A stretch of DNA of 64,000 nt. Source: Allium sativum (lineage: Eukaryota; Streptophyta; Magnoliopsida; Asparagales; Amaryllidaceae). A program made the translations under genes and the position numbers. Positions 19,300 through 31,665 of this stretch are shown here, one piece after another. Under the pieces are notes generated by a model. That model saw only the letters and a list, made by a program, of their open reading frames with translations. It had not been told where the DNA came from and did not search any database. The stretch lies in NCBI GenBank assembly GCA_030737875.1, contig CM060918.1, forward strand, positions 884,169,903-884,233,902, read 5' to 3'. Position 1 is the stretch's first letter; every line of letters starts with the position of its first letter.

Positions 19300-21040
19300 T
19301 GCCATTTCCAATCCTCCAATTTGTTCTAAAACATAAATTATGAACATATACATATCAGATTAACAAGAATTTGAGAGATTAGAATCAGATCTATGAGAAA
19401 GTGGTGGTTCTTCTCTTAGGTAATTTATATTATTTAATTTCCTTCTTTTACTATTCCTCTTTCAGTTCTATAAATCTGAATCTCTGTTTATAAATCCCTT
19501 TTGGAAATAAATCGTAGATCTGTATAATTTAGGAAATGTAAGCCTAAAAGCTGTGTCAGATTCAGATTTGGATAGCTTTTAGGTGAGTGGGAAATTATAT
19601 ACATTGTTTATAATAAACTTGTATAATTCGTTTGTGTTAAATTTAAATTATATGCCTAAAAGTTGTTAGATTTGTTTATTTTGTCAAATCTGAAATATTA
19701 TGAATATTAGTGAAGTATGGATTTATAGGCCTTTTAATTTATCATCATCATCGTGCCTACAACTGTTCTTAAGTTATTTGTGGTAATGTAGACACCTTGA
19801 TTTGGAAATCAGTCCCAAAACCATTATTAGATTTGCAGCTTCATTTCACATTCATAAGATTTGGTGTAAATTTGTAGTTTTTGCAGTATTGGTTAAAATA
19901 ATAATAATAATAATCCTGTTTGTGTTTGAATTTGTTTATGGTTTTACTTGGTAATTGTAGCTTTTCCTTTTTGCTCTTTTTGCATGAAAACGCATCATTT
20001 GAAATCTGCAAGGAACATAAATAAATCAAATAAGAAGAATGTGCAAATTCATGCATTATGTATGTAGTTTGCAACATCTATTCTAAATAAAATATGGACT
20101 TGTTTCCTTGGGATTTGAAATAATGTCAATTTTTCTCTTTTATGTAGTTTGGGAAAAATTTACAATAATTACAGTAAATAACCTTTTATAAGAATTTGAA
20201 TTCTAAAACAAGGTTAAACACAAAAAGGGTTGTTTTGGTCGTTAGTTTAGACCAAAACATAATTAATAAATAATAATATATAAATTTGTAACTATGTTAA
20301 CTCCACATTTAAATTATAAATATAAATGTATATTAAAATAATCCGTCCAGATCTGCGTAAATGACGCTATTATATTAAATAAATATTTGTTCTTCATTGT
20401 GTGTTTGAATTTGAAGTCTTTCCATTTTACTGGAATAAATGTATGGTAATCACTCCCATAATAAATGGAAATTAAACGTTTGTGACCATTGTAGCAATAA
20501 ACATAGAACTTATTGTTGTAATAAAGATCTTGAGTGTGGTAATAAGTATTGTTACAAAATTTGTTTTAAGAAAATGTATTGAGTATGATAAATATGCCTA
20601 AATAGTTACAATTAAACCGGTGCTTTGGAATAAAGATTGTAACTCTAGCTAGGGAGATAAATAAATAAATAATAAACTTATATATGTATTCAAATAAGAA
20701 TTAAACACAATTGAGATTATAGTAATATTTAGGAGTTATAATAATTTTAGATTTAAACGAGACTGATATTAATGGTTTTAATAGGATAATCAATGCCTTA
20801 GGAAAGTATGACCGTTATTTTCATAATGGTAGATTATCTAGATAATATAGTAATAAATAACATTAAAAATGGAATTAATGGAAATGATTGGCGTAGTAAA
20901 TGCTAAGTCCAATAAGGAAATAAATAAATAAATAAACATCATAGGGTAGTAAGTTAGGTTTTCTTTATTTTATTCTAGTTAATCTATAATTAATATAACT
21001 AGAAATAAGAGTTGGACTTTATAGCTTAATGATGTGAGGT
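19300..21040 (+). other. AT-rich LTR-Z interior without genes
   Basis: Very AT-rich, with short AAATAAATAAATA-type runs. The 78-codon frame at 19841-20077 is low-complexity and looks fortuitous. I see no coding or RNA-gene signal. Confidence 0.5.
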
Positions 21041-21742
21041 CAATTGCCTTATTTGATGGGAGTCTGCACTTTCTGACAGTCAAATATATGTCCAACTGAT
21101 GTGAGGTAACATTAACGATAGTAACCCGTTATGATAGTTAATTGCGTAGCGAGAATTATTTCCTAAAATAGATTCTCCAAAAGAAGAAATCATCAAGGGA
21201 ATAATTCGTAAACATAGCCTGCTTCAGGATTAGAGGCATCAAGTAGTTATATCGACCGTTAAAAGGGTATCAAGTGATCGCGTAGCTCGCCTTCCTATAA
21301 ATAAGAATTATTAAATGGCTATTGAGTACGAGTTTGGTAATCCCCGCGTAGGTCTGCTTCCTTTAGGTAGTAAGTGACTAGGATGAGAGTCCGCCTTGGG
21401 ATTAGGTATTAAATGATATTAAAGTAGGTACAATGAGTCTACCTATCATGCGATAAGTGTTAACTGGCTAGGGGTTATCTTATAAGGTCAGCTAAATAGT
21501 AACGTAGGGGTCTGCCACGAGGGTCTTAAATGGTGTTACGCTTCTACCTGAACCCGACATTAAGTGTCTAGTTACTATCTTTCGTCTTATGCGAGGTTTT
21601 CGGTATATGCGTGAATGGCAAAAGCCTTAAATTAGTAGGACTTAATAGCTAGTCTCCTCTAATTTATATTAGTATAGAGTAAACCACGAAGTAAGGTATT
21701 AAGTGCTCGACAGGTCCGCCTTGGGTTTTAAGTGATCAAAAG

Positions 21743-21760
21743 GATCCATCCTTTTCTTTT
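21743..21760. repeat. Left target-site duplication of the SINE
   Basis: GATCCATCCTTTTCTTTT, repeated exactly at 21994-22011. Confidence 0.85.
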
Positions 21761-21993
21761 TTTTTTATAAAAAAAGTCTGCCTGATGACTAGGACAGCTT
21801 GGTTACTCAACTTTCTGCCACGTTGCCTCCCCTTTTGACTATCCAAGCACAAAGGCTTTATGTCCCTAACCGACTTTAGGATTTATAGAGACCCAACTCC
21901 GCGCCTTGAATGGTAGTTGGGCAGACAAGGATCGAACCGACGACCCCTTTATTGGGAAGCCGGTATCTTACCACTATGCCACTACTTGCATAC
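21761..21993 (-). mobile_element. tRNA-derived SINE
   Basis: Read on the minus strand, the head has an RNA polymerase III A box TGGCATAGTGG (near 21976-21986) and a B box GGTTCGATCC (near 21932-21941) 32 bases apart, then about 150 bases of body and a 3' A-rich tail (the T run at 21761-21766 and beyond on the plus strand). Exact 18-bp duplications flank it, as expected for LINE-dependent target-primed insertion. The tRNA-like head does not fold into a clean cloverleaf, so it is not a tRNA gene. It lies inside LTR-Z. Confidence 0.85.
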
Positions 21994-22011
21994 GATCCAT
22001 CCTTTTCTTTT
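21994..22011. repeat. Right target-site duplication of the SINE
   Basis: Exact copy of 21743-21760. Confidence 0.85.
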
Positions 22012-22500
22012 ATATTGATTTTAAAGTCTTAAGTGGCTATATAGAAATAATTAACCTATGGAATAGTGCGTTGTTGGAAGCCCACCTCTTATTTTTGGTA
22101 ATTAGATGGTTCAAAGCTTAGTACTTATGCGTAAATGTTCAATCTCTATGTTCTGTTATCATCATCTTTGGGATACTACCTTAGGTATGGTAGTTAGCCG
22201 TCGTGTGTAAATATTTAAAAAATATGTTGGAATTGCTAGCCTTGTTAGACATTTGTTTTTGTTCTAACCAAACGGGGTACATTTGTCCAGTGTTATACAT
22301 TTTCTGCTTACCAAGAATTATTTTTCTTACCCTCTCCTCATAATAACTCTCAAGTTTAGCTTGGTGAAGGATAGTTTTAGTGGGAGTTTGGTTTGATTTT
22401 GGTTCTTATTCTCCCATGCTCTATATTGATGCAGCGATATGCTTTAAGGTAGCCGCCTTAATCGGTATTAGTTATTCTATTTTGTTTTCACTGTGAGTTA

Positions 22501-23211
22501 TACTGAAAGACACGATTTCTTTTGATGATAACAATTGTATGAATTTTTCTACTAACTTGTGTGTTGAGTTTTTTTTAATTTCAAGCCAAGGCTTAAACGA
22601 CGGACGGAAAAGCGACCTATGAAATAAAACGAAGACAAACAAAGAGCATGATAAAAAATGTATTGACCACAATATAGTACGTGGGAAGTGTCAACTTTTA
22701 CAAATGCAAAGGTAAAATACAATACTAAAAAAAGAAAGGCAGCGAACTTGAACTCAACTCATGAAAGATGAAAAACAACAAGAAAAATTCATTAAAATTC
22801 TGTGCAAGTAATCTTTGCACCATGCCACTTCATAGGGGAAGCAACATACCCTTCTAGCATGTTACACGCAGTTTGTGAAAGGGTCTTATGAAACTATGTG
22901 ACATTAGTTAAAGAAGAGTCGGAAGTCTGAAATCAAAACAATTGTCAAAGAAAGTTCTTTTGTCATAAGCATAATCCTTCGAGTAAGGCGAGAGTTGTTT
23001 TGGTGGTAGAAAAGTCGAAGAGGAGCTTCGAGACTGGACGTAGGATGGGAGGTCCGAACCAGTATAAAATCTATGGTGTTATTTATATTTTCCACTACTA
23101 TTATATTTATATTGTTACTGCTGTGATTATTGCACTTCAATTCTACTTTGGCCATCATCAATCCTATACTAGCGACTATTCATTCATCATCACTGTCGCA
23201 CTGAATAAACA
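22501..23211 (+). repeat. 5' LTR of the copia-like element, internally deleted
   Basis: 711 bp; matches the 3' LTR at both ends but lacks about 430 bases found at 25081-25510. The missing part is bounded by ACAATTG in the 3' LTR, and a single ACAATTG remains at 22939-22945, so deletion between short direct repeats is likely. The deletion removes the TATA box. Confidence 0.7.
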
Positions 23212-23289
23212 ATTGATTCAGACAAGGGCTTCTATGGATCGTCACAACATCATAGAATAATGTCTTGAAAAAAGATGCGGTAGAAGTTC

Positions 23290-24250
23290 AACAAACAAAA
23301 AGTCTGGAACAAGCAAAGCTGCAACAAACACGGACTGCAAAAATATACTTTCTAGTTTAGCATTTTCAATAGAAAATAACAATGAATTAATTAGTAATAT
23401 TTTAAAGCTTGATTCTGTAATTAAAGAAAAGATGGAATCTGTCAAACTTGAAAAAGAAAAGGAAAATTAGATTTAGAAATCCAAAATGGTGTTCTAAAAA
23501 ATAATTTTATGAATCTTAAAGATTTTATAGATGAACAATATACTATATTTGAAAAAGGAAAAGATTTTTTTCTAAAAAAAATCCGTAATTTGAAAATACA
23601 AAATAATTTATTGTAATCATCTTTATATAATTCAGAATCTCAAACTAATCATCTTGAAAATGAGAATGGTTGTTGAAGGAGGACTCTGAATTAATAAAAG
23701 AAATTTGTATTTTGAAAAGCAATAAATTTTCTTTTGAAATTACCAATCACAACCTTAGTACTAAATTTGAAAAATATAAAGATAATTTTGCAAAATTTAA
23801 CAAATGGCAAAATGATTTAAACACGCTTTTATCTAGTTTTAGACCTTTACATGATACAAGTGGTTTAGAATATAACTAAATTTATCGTAGAAATATTAAT
23901 AGATACGCTTTTATGTATAGTAAAAATGTTAGTGCTATTACTAAGTTTCAATTAAATTCTAGATCTAAAATTTATAGAAATTCAGGTATTTCTATGATTA
24001 GTAATGTTCATAATATTTGTAAAGTACAAAATTATTGACAGGAACTATGAACAATAATTATCTAAGTATTCAGGTTCGTGCCAATTGGAAAATAGGGAAA
24101 AATACATTGATTATTATTTCAATTATTAATAACAAAAAATTTATTTGTAAAGGTATCATCAAACCCTATTAGGTATGGTTACCTTAGATCCAACTTCTTA
24201 GATCCTAAAGAGAAAGTGGGTATCAGAATATATAATTTATTTTTGTTGGT
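23290..24250 (+). pseudogene. Copia-like Gag C-terminal coiled-coil remnant
   Basis: Fragments in several frames spell a lysine-, glutamate- and leucine-rich helix followed by WQNDLNTLLSSFRPLHDTSG and GLEYN (ORF 23670-23879). Such a long coiled coil ending in a short LLSSQ...TGLGY-like motif is typical of the Gag region of some plant Ty1/copia elements, notably Sirevirus-like ones. Further on, text near 24172-24235 resembles the VWxPK segment just before protease. Multiple stops and frameshifts are present and no zinc knuckle is clear. The assignment rests on motif style rather than alignment. Confidence 0.5.
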
Positions 24251-24639
24251 ACCCGAGCAAAAAATAGATATGAATTTGACACAAATGTTCCTACATACAA
24301 CGGAAAAGGAGCATTTATGGATAACAGAACCGCAACAAATTCAGTATATCTAATTCGTGTTATTTATTTATTTTGGGGATTGAAATTTCAATTTTTTTAG
24401 AATATCACTACGTTATATTAAAAAAAATATTACAATGTTGTCATGAAACAATCTAAATTAACGTACTAGCCAAATTCAATTATGTTTGTCATCCTTTTTG
24501 TTAATGATAAAGAGGGAGAAAATTAAGCATTTTGACAAGGGGAGTATATAAATTTAGAGGATGCGAATATTATGGGGGAATAATTGAATATTGTTTATTT
24601 TCGGTAGACGTAAAGTTATCATCATTAAAAGGGAGAGAA

Positions 24640-25791
24640 TGTTGAAAAACACGATTTAGTGTTTTGATGATAAAAACTGTACGATGTTGCTACTAACATG
24701 TTTGTTGAGTTTCTTTATTTCATGCTAAGGCTTAAAGGATGGATGAAAAACTCCATACAAAAAAAAAACGAAGACAGAGAAAGAGCATGATAACATATGT
24801 ATTGACCGCAATAAATTACATGGGAATTGTCAACTTTTATAAATGCAAAAGTAAAAGACAATATTGAAAAAAGAAGGGCAGTGGGACTTGAACTCAGCTG
24901 TGAAAGAAGAAAAACAACAGGAAAAATTCATTAAATTTCGATGCAAGTAGGCTTTGAACTCATGCTACATCATAAGGGAAGCAACGTACCCTTCCAGCAT
25001 GCTACACTCACGTTTGTGAAAAGGTGCTATGAAACAAAATTACATTAGTTAAAAATGGCGGAAGCCTGAAAGCAAAACAATTGAAGGCCGCAGGACTCGA
25101 ACGACGCACGCTTAGGAAGGAGCCATGCGCTTGACTGACCTATGCAACTTTTGTTTCTGAAGACATTGGCAAGGTATTTGATTGTTAACAATTGAATAAT
25201 CATCTACTAATATAGGCTTGTTTGCGAAGTGTTACAAGTTTTTAACGGATTTGTCTTCTTCAAATACAATCGATGAACAGTTGCTACTGTTTATTGGCCT
25301 CTATTCACACATATATAAAACTCCCATATCCCAAAAGAAAATACAACAATTATCTTCTTTATCATTCTAGTGTTGCTTCCAGATGCTTAAATTCTATATT
25401 CGTTCTAAAAGCATTTTATCTATCTCTTCTATACATCAAGTACTTCAAATAATATATTACTTCAAGAAAATTATAGAAGAAGTTGTACTGTTCACTTAAC
25501 AATATTGTCAAGAACACACAATTGTTAAAGAAAGTTCTTTTGCTGTAGGCCTATTCCCCTAGGCAAAGCAAGGGTTGTTTTGGTAGTAGGAAGGCCAAAA
25601 GGGAGTTTCGGACTGAACGTAGGACGGGAGGTCTGGACAAGGATAAAAACTTTAATATTATTTATATTTTCCGCTGCTATTATATTTATATTGTTACTGC
25701 TGTGATTACTGCACTTCAATTCTACTTTGGCCATCGTCGATAATATATGTAGCGGCTATTCATTCATCGTCACCGTCACACCGAACTAACA
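24640..25791 (+). repeat. 3' LTR of the copia-like element
   Basis: 1152 bp, TGTTG...TAACA. Contains a TATA box ATATATAAAA (25311-25320) and, in antisense, three tRNA-like stretches (24876-24896, 24946-25008, 25084-25140). Confidence 0.7.
25311..25320 (+). promoter_or_regulatory. TATA box in the copia-like 3' LTR
   Basis: ATATATAAAA in the part of the LTR that the 5' copy has lost. Confidence 0.5.
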
Positions 25792-25925
25792 AATTAGTTT
25801 TATTTTACTCTGATTATGCTCATGCTCATTATTTGCAGGTACCATATTTATACCCTCCATTCTTTGTTGGGTTTGAGTCTTAGTTTTTGTCGAAATTCGG
25901 GCTTAGAAAAGTTTGGGCTGTTACA

Positions 25926-26668
25926 AAGTGCTTGTTAGGAATCATTTTCATATTAGAATGAATAAAATTTGTCATGCTCTGGAAAAGTGCTATCCCATTT
26001 CTTGATTAAATATCGAGTTATCTCAAACTTGATTCTTCAACACCATTCACCAATCATGGCCTCGTTTGACCTTTTTAGAGAATTCTGAACTGCATAAAAC
26101 TGGTCACAACCTGATGAAGGAATAAGAGTGGGGATATTAGATATCCTCTTGGAATCAATTCAAGAGATTAGACGGCGACCTATCTCCTTAATAACTCCAC
26201 ATTTAGATCATTAATTTTCCGATATAGTGAGTTTAATTAAGAGTCCATTAATGCCTCTTTGATCTGGGTTTACGAGACCATAGGAACATTCCCCTTTAGC
26301 AGTTCTTTGATCACTTTGCCTTTAGCTTCAATTTTTCTTTCTCATTCATGGATTATGTCATTATACTTGCATGAGATAATCTTTTGAGCATAGTGGTATA
26401 AACCATACCATGATTGAGAATACAAAGACCTATAGCTTCTTCCTTTTTAGTATTTTGGGCAAGCTTGTCTTTTTAGCAATTCAATTACTCGGGAATGACA
26501 ATGGACAGAGTAGAGGTTAATTCCTAACCAAGCAAGATAAAAAAAACTATCATTACAAGGAATATAATTTCTCATTTATAGGATTTACAAGTTTCAGCTT
26601 GTACAAACTTTAAATGTAAACTTTCAAAGCTTAAAGTAAATACAAGTTCAGATTTTGAGCTACATCAA
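25926..26668. other. Stretch between LTR-Z and element E
   Basis: No primer site follows LTR-Z. The minus strand around 25990-26090 gives a broken frame with patches such as FEITRYLIKKWDSTFPEHDK that look protein-like, but stops interrupt it and I cannot name a family. It may be a gene or transposon relic. Confidence 0.3.
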
Positions 26669-27320
26669 CGTAACTCCCCGTAAAATAAATATACATTAAA
26701 CATATGATTATATAATTTAAATAAATAAGGAAAATCAATAATAAGCTAATGGGCTGAAAAAAGAAAATTGAATAGTCAAGATTGGGACATGAAAGTATTG
26801 TAGTTGCGTTTGTGACAAGATTTTGATCCATTTTAATATTTTATTTACTGAAAACGGAGTCCATATGCTAAATGTATTAATAAATCAATTTCTACGTATA
26901 TATTAACGTACAAAGTTTGAATTTCAATAAATAAATATATAAACCAAGAATATATTAATTTGGATAAGCATGAAAAGAATATTTCTTTTGAATTCAAATT
27001 TACGTGTATACATTTATACACAATGGGGACAAGAATAATGAATATAAGGTAAGAAATCAATTGAATTAATTCAAAAATTAATTAGAATGTAATGTACAGA
27101 AGACATTATCTCCTGGTCTTGACCCTAGAAGGGGGTTAATCACTCCTATAGGACGGGTATTGGCCGCCCCGGTTGACCGCCTTTCTATAGGAGTGGTCGA
27201 CTACCCTCCTGTAGGGTGCTCGGTGAAGGTGTTTTGTAAAAAGAGGACTTATTTATAATTTCTTCAAACGGATCGATTAGAATAAATCTACTGAATGTAA
27301 TGGTCCATATACACGATGTA

Positions 27321-27330
27321 AACTATAATA
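27321..27330 (+). promoter_or_regulatory. TATA-like box of element E LTR
   Basis: AACTATAATA, placed after the GTCGAC-type module and before a short ATG-rich segment (27374-27390), as in other LTRs of the window. Confidence 0.35.
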
Positions 27331-29001
27331 AGACCCCAAACCCTCACTCAAAACTCTACACATATTCTTCTTCATGCCTCCATGATGCCTTTCTGTCATT
27401 GTTAATTCCAGAAAAGAAAAAGGTTTAGGTTTTTATTCTATCTTCCTACCCTATTATATCACTTCTATTCTACTCTAATATAGATTTATTCTGCATTTAA
27501 TACATATATATAAGATTCTAAGGTATATAAATTTGAAAAGTTGGAGCACGATTGTTCACGAAGGTCGAATCCAAAACTTACTATACTCAATTCTGTTGTT
27601 GCTCATTCTTACAACATAATTAGTTGAATTCATTTAAGATACTATTTTCTATGATTTGATAGTTTAAAGTTGGATTATTGTGCTTAGGAAGATTTGAGTT
27701 ATCACAAAAAGTCAACAATACAAAATCACTCAAATCTTCCTTTTTTTAATGTTTGTACGAAGAATTATTTTCAATGTACTTGTATATGTGGTTTTGGGAT
27801 TATTGTATTAATAAAAGAGAAGCATTATTAGTGTTATATAATTCTCTATGTTGGTTGGATTCATCTTATTTTACTTTGTCTGATTTCATGCGTATGGTTT
27901 TGTGCAAAAGGTTAAGATTTGTATGGAATTGAAAATTCGAATAGGTTTAAATCTTTGTTTTTTAATAGAGTATTTGAACATACTGTTTACAAGATATCCA
28001 AATATTAAGGTTTTGCGTGTAAACGTACATAAAAGTGAATTCGTTTAAGAATTATATATATATTGGATATAAGACACTTTGCTTATCTTTTATTATTGAG
28101 ATAATAAAGTCAAACTAGATTACAAGTTCTATGATTACTATTATTATTTTGCCATTATGATTGTTACATGTTAATATGTATATTTATGCCATGATTCAAA
28201 GAAATATGGAAAATAACTTATACACCTTAAATTTGAAATAGGGATTGACATTTCATATGTGGCTAGGATACAATTTCGTTCGCTTAATTCATGCTTATAT
28301 ATACATATCTATAGTGTAAACAACGTAATATTAATATGTATTAAGTGTGTAATAAATACAGTTAAATTAGGAATTTGAATTCGAATGTCCTCATAGGAAT
28401 TGTATGACTCTGTGTGTTAATGGTTTTACACATATTAACGACAATTAGACATGAGGTTAACCATTACTTATAGTAGAAGCCTTCCCGGAACCGACCGACA
28501 TATCCAACACCTACAAGTAAGCCCGGTTAATGTGAGGGGTCTATGTGCCATGGGTCATTATAGTTAATACACTATGATACGCGATTAGTCGCAACTTGTA
28601 ATAGAAGCCTTCCCATAACTGCCCGACAAATTCAGCATCTACAAGTGGTTGGTTTAATGTGAGATGTCTAGTGTGTGTACATTTATGTGTGAAGTAGGTC
28701 TGCCTTGGAGAAAAGGTATTAAGTAGCTCACCTACATTGATTTGGGTGTTAATTTGTTAGGACTAGGTCCGTTCCTAAGGTTCACAACATGGTTTAGCAC
28801 CCAAGTCATGGGATTCACACTTACAAAAGTCTTAAATGGCCATTGGGTCTGCCTTCCTCATATAAGGTAGTAAATGGTCTTAATAGATGATAACATGAGT
28901 AGGGTAGTTCTCCAAGTAAAGTCTGCTTCTTACATAGGGGCTAGTGAGGGCAGACCAAGGGAAGGATTATACATATGGCCTAAAGGAACCACCATCTAAG
29001 G

Positions 29002-29006
29002 GAAGT
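29002..29006. repeat. Left target-site duplication of element C (GAAGT)
   Basis: GAAGT precedes the TG of the left LTR and recurs at 61072-61076. Confidence 0.85.
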
Positions 29007-29657
29007 TGTGACACCCCACATCCATTAATGTCACTCACTAGGGGAATGCATTAAGTTTCACAAAACGTTTTAGGTAAACAGACACAGAATAATTACAAGA
29101 TAAATATAAAATTTTGCAGTGGAATTAAACCAACTTTATTAATCATAAGATACCATGGTCCAAAACATCATTTGTTTGAAATATAAAAGCCCATTACAAC
29201 ATAAAAACCACTGCCTTGTAATTCCAAAATATCAGAGTACATTAAAGAAATAAAATTCCCCAAGAACAAAATATAGCCATAACAACAAGGATATGAGCTT
29301 GATCCATACATATCAGTAGCCCTAACAAAATATGAAGAATCACGGTCAAGCCTAAGTGTTTTCTCTCTGAGAACCTAAGGGGGGGGGGGAGAACGGAAGA
29401 AAGAAGGAGAAGCAAAAAGGGTCAGACATAAAATCTGGCGAGTCTAGTTACTTTTAGCCAGTAAATAAATAAAAGTAACATGATAGGCATATAAAGTGGA
29501 TAAGAGAAATCACTGCATAAATGACAGGTGTGACAAGGTAGACAGGATAAGGTGTATATTCCTCTATTGATAACTCTGCACTGTTACTAGTATATCCAGA
29601 AAGAGATGATCCCTTCAACTATAAGGTGGTAGACTTAGGTATACGTCCAAATGTATC

Positions 29658-30026
29658 CTAACTACCATGATCGATCGGCTCCCTAACCCACGTAGATACC
29701 TTTTGCTGACCCCACAGTAGGAGGTATCTCTTCCTAAAGTGGCAGCCCCTCGTCGTAATAATGTGCACAACCATATCTACAGGTGTTACGGTCATCTTAG
29801 CCCCCTCTACCCGGCCCATGCACGAATATATCCCCGGTCGGTTTGCGCCACCCAAACCGTCCCCCTCGTTTGGATCTCTTACAATCATTCCAGTAAGCGT
29901 GCCTCTCCTCCGATCTAGATCGTAGTATATACTTGATACCAACTCCAAGTTACTGGCTGAAACGGGTCCCACACAATATGATACAAGCTCTCCCCTTTTT
30001 CTTGTATCCCCCACTAGGTTTTTCAC
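29658..30026 (-). other. Open reading frame in element C LTR, probably not a gene
   Basis: A 122-codon frame in the LTR; the other LTR has a related frame of 99 codons at 58008-58307. No known domain is recognisable. LTR sequences shared by two copies keep similar open frames by descent, so this alone does not show selection on protein. Confidence 0.2.
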
Positions 30027-31054
30027 TGACTATGCATACCCTTAGGTGTCTTTAATTACATAGCCCTATTTTAGTTATGCTTACCCATAGGTGTCTTTAA
30101 TACATAACCCTACCATTTCTATAAGTTAGGCTTACCCTAGAAGGTGTCTTTAATTACATAACTTTATTATTTCCCTCAGTTATGTATACCACTAGGTGTC
30201 TTTAATTACATAACCTTATCATGTTAAGTTTGTGGGCCTATATATACTAATATTGAACACCTACCCAAGATTTACTTAACCCTCTCACTGATTCAAGCAT
30301 GTTTATTTAACGGTTAAGTTTGTCGGCCTATATATGATAATATTACCCACCTACCCGAGATTTACTTAACCTACCCCTTTTGTTCAACCAAGTTTACTTA
30401 AACCCAACATAAATTTAATTTCATACAATCTCTATGGATTAACTTAGGTTAAGTAGTCCAATTCATTACCATGTCCATTTGTGGTTATAATGGGCTAGAC
30501 CTACCACATTAGGCCTACAACATGTGAATGTTGGATATGCCGGTCGGGTCTGGGCAGACTTATTCCACAGTTGGGCCTAACCTCGTGTCATAGCCCGATT
30601 CGTATTCACGTACTTAGACCTCCCACATTAGATTCAACATTAGTGGCTGCTGGATATGCCGGTTGGGTCCGGGCAGACTTCCACCACTAATGCAACCTAA
30701 CCTCGTGTCATAAGTACAATTACAATTCCTAATTGTAATTACTAAACATTCCATTTTTAATTAATTAATCAATTAATTAAGCCTTTCCTTTTATAGGTGT
30801 CAATACCTATTTTTCCCAATACTTTGAATTACATGTCCAAAAATGTTCACATTCAAATTATGCCATTTTTAACCCTTTTTCCCCCGTTCCTTAACTAGCA
30901 CCTTCACAAAATTGGCAGCATGCCTAGGCTAGACAATAGCCTAGTCATGAACGATAATAGGGAAAATAACTAAAATGATCAACTTGGCATAAACATAAAC
31001 TAGTATGATAACAAGGTGAATATACATACTGGCATGGACATGAAATTGTCATCA

Positions 31055-31665
31055 TGACAAGGTGATAATTTAGATCACATAAAATAAACCTAACATGATA
31101 ACATAAGGTGATAATTTAGATCACATAAAATAGATCTAACATGACAACATAAGGTGACAATTTAGATCACATAAAATAGATCTGACATGACAATATAAGG
31201 TGACAATTTAGATCACATAAAATAGATCTAACATGACACGAGGTGACAATTTAGATCACATAAAATGGATCTACATGATAACATAAGGTGACAATTTAGA
31301 TCACATAAAATGGATCTACATGATAACACAAGTTGACAATTTAGATCACATAAAATATCCACATGATAATTAAATCTACCATAATTAAAGATATAGATCT
31401 ACATAAAATGTCCACATGATAATTAGATCTAACATAATTAAAGATTTAGATCTACATAAAATGTCCACATGATAATTAGATCTAACAAATAAATCTATCA
31501 TAACATATGATAATAACATTGAATAGATCAATCATGTCATAACATAAAACATGATAATAACATAGAATAGTTTTATTATGTCATAACATAAAACATGATA
31601 ATAGCATAGAATAGATTTATCATGTCATAACATAAAACATGATAATAGCATAGATCCAAATCATA
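31055..31665. repeat. Tandem repeats in element C LTR
   Basis: Seven units of 43-46 bp start with GGTGATAATTTAGATCAC-like text at 31061, 31107, 31153, 31199, 31242, 31287 and about 31331. They grade into ATAATTAGATCTAACATAA units and then into ATGTCATAACATAAAACATG units. The other LTR copy has the same arrays at about 59343-60000 with different unit numbers. Confidence 0.85.

Larger units (their letters stand above)
22501..25791 (+). mobile_element. Decayed Ty1/copia-like retrotransposon with a Gag remnant
   Basis: Two directly repeated LTRs (22501-23211 and 24640-25791) flank about 1.4 kb. The 3' LTR starts TGTTGAAAAACACG and ends TAACA. It is preceded by GGGAGAGAA, and another GAGGGAGAAAA lies near 24508, both typical purine tracts of plant copia elements. 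Near-matching flanks AGTTA (22496-22500) and AATTA (25792-25796) fit a 5-bp target duplication with one mutation. After the 5' LTR, TTGATTCAGACAAGGG looks like a degraded initiator-Met primer site. The interior has a coiled-coil Gag fragment and no protease, integrase or reverse transcriptase. Confidence 0.7.
18783..25925 (+). mobile_element. LTR-Z: Ty3/gypsy-type LTR split by a SINE and a copia-like element
   Basis: Starts TGTAACAACCC after a polypurine tract and ends GGGCTGTTACA at 25915-25925. Without the copia-like insert it is about 3.85 kb, or 3.6 kb without the SINE as well. In order: CGGAGTCCGTATGAA box (18938-18952), GTCGAC-rich module (19058-19118), TATA box CTATAAATAA (19237-19246), a region rich in AAGTGACTAGG / GTCCGCCTT words (21050-21720), and a pyrimidine-rich GCAGG block near 25838. 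It shares layout but little sequence with LTR-Y. As the sequence downstream of a polypurine tract it should be a 3' LTR. Confidence 0.6.

Noticed and set aside
21905..21990. tRNA gene candidate on the minus strand
   Set aside because: A and B boxes are present but the acceptor, anticodon and T stems do not pair well; flanking duplications and the A-rich tail mark it as a SINE head.
23000..23260. Overlapping frames on both strands near 22904-23260, with a related frame at 25525-25734
   Set aside because: They fall in the two LTRs of the copia-like element and recur only because the LTRs do.
31055..31380. Regular 46-bp repeats that could suggest a CRISPR array
   Set aside because: Head-to-tail units without unique spacers, inside a plant LTR and present in both LTR copies.
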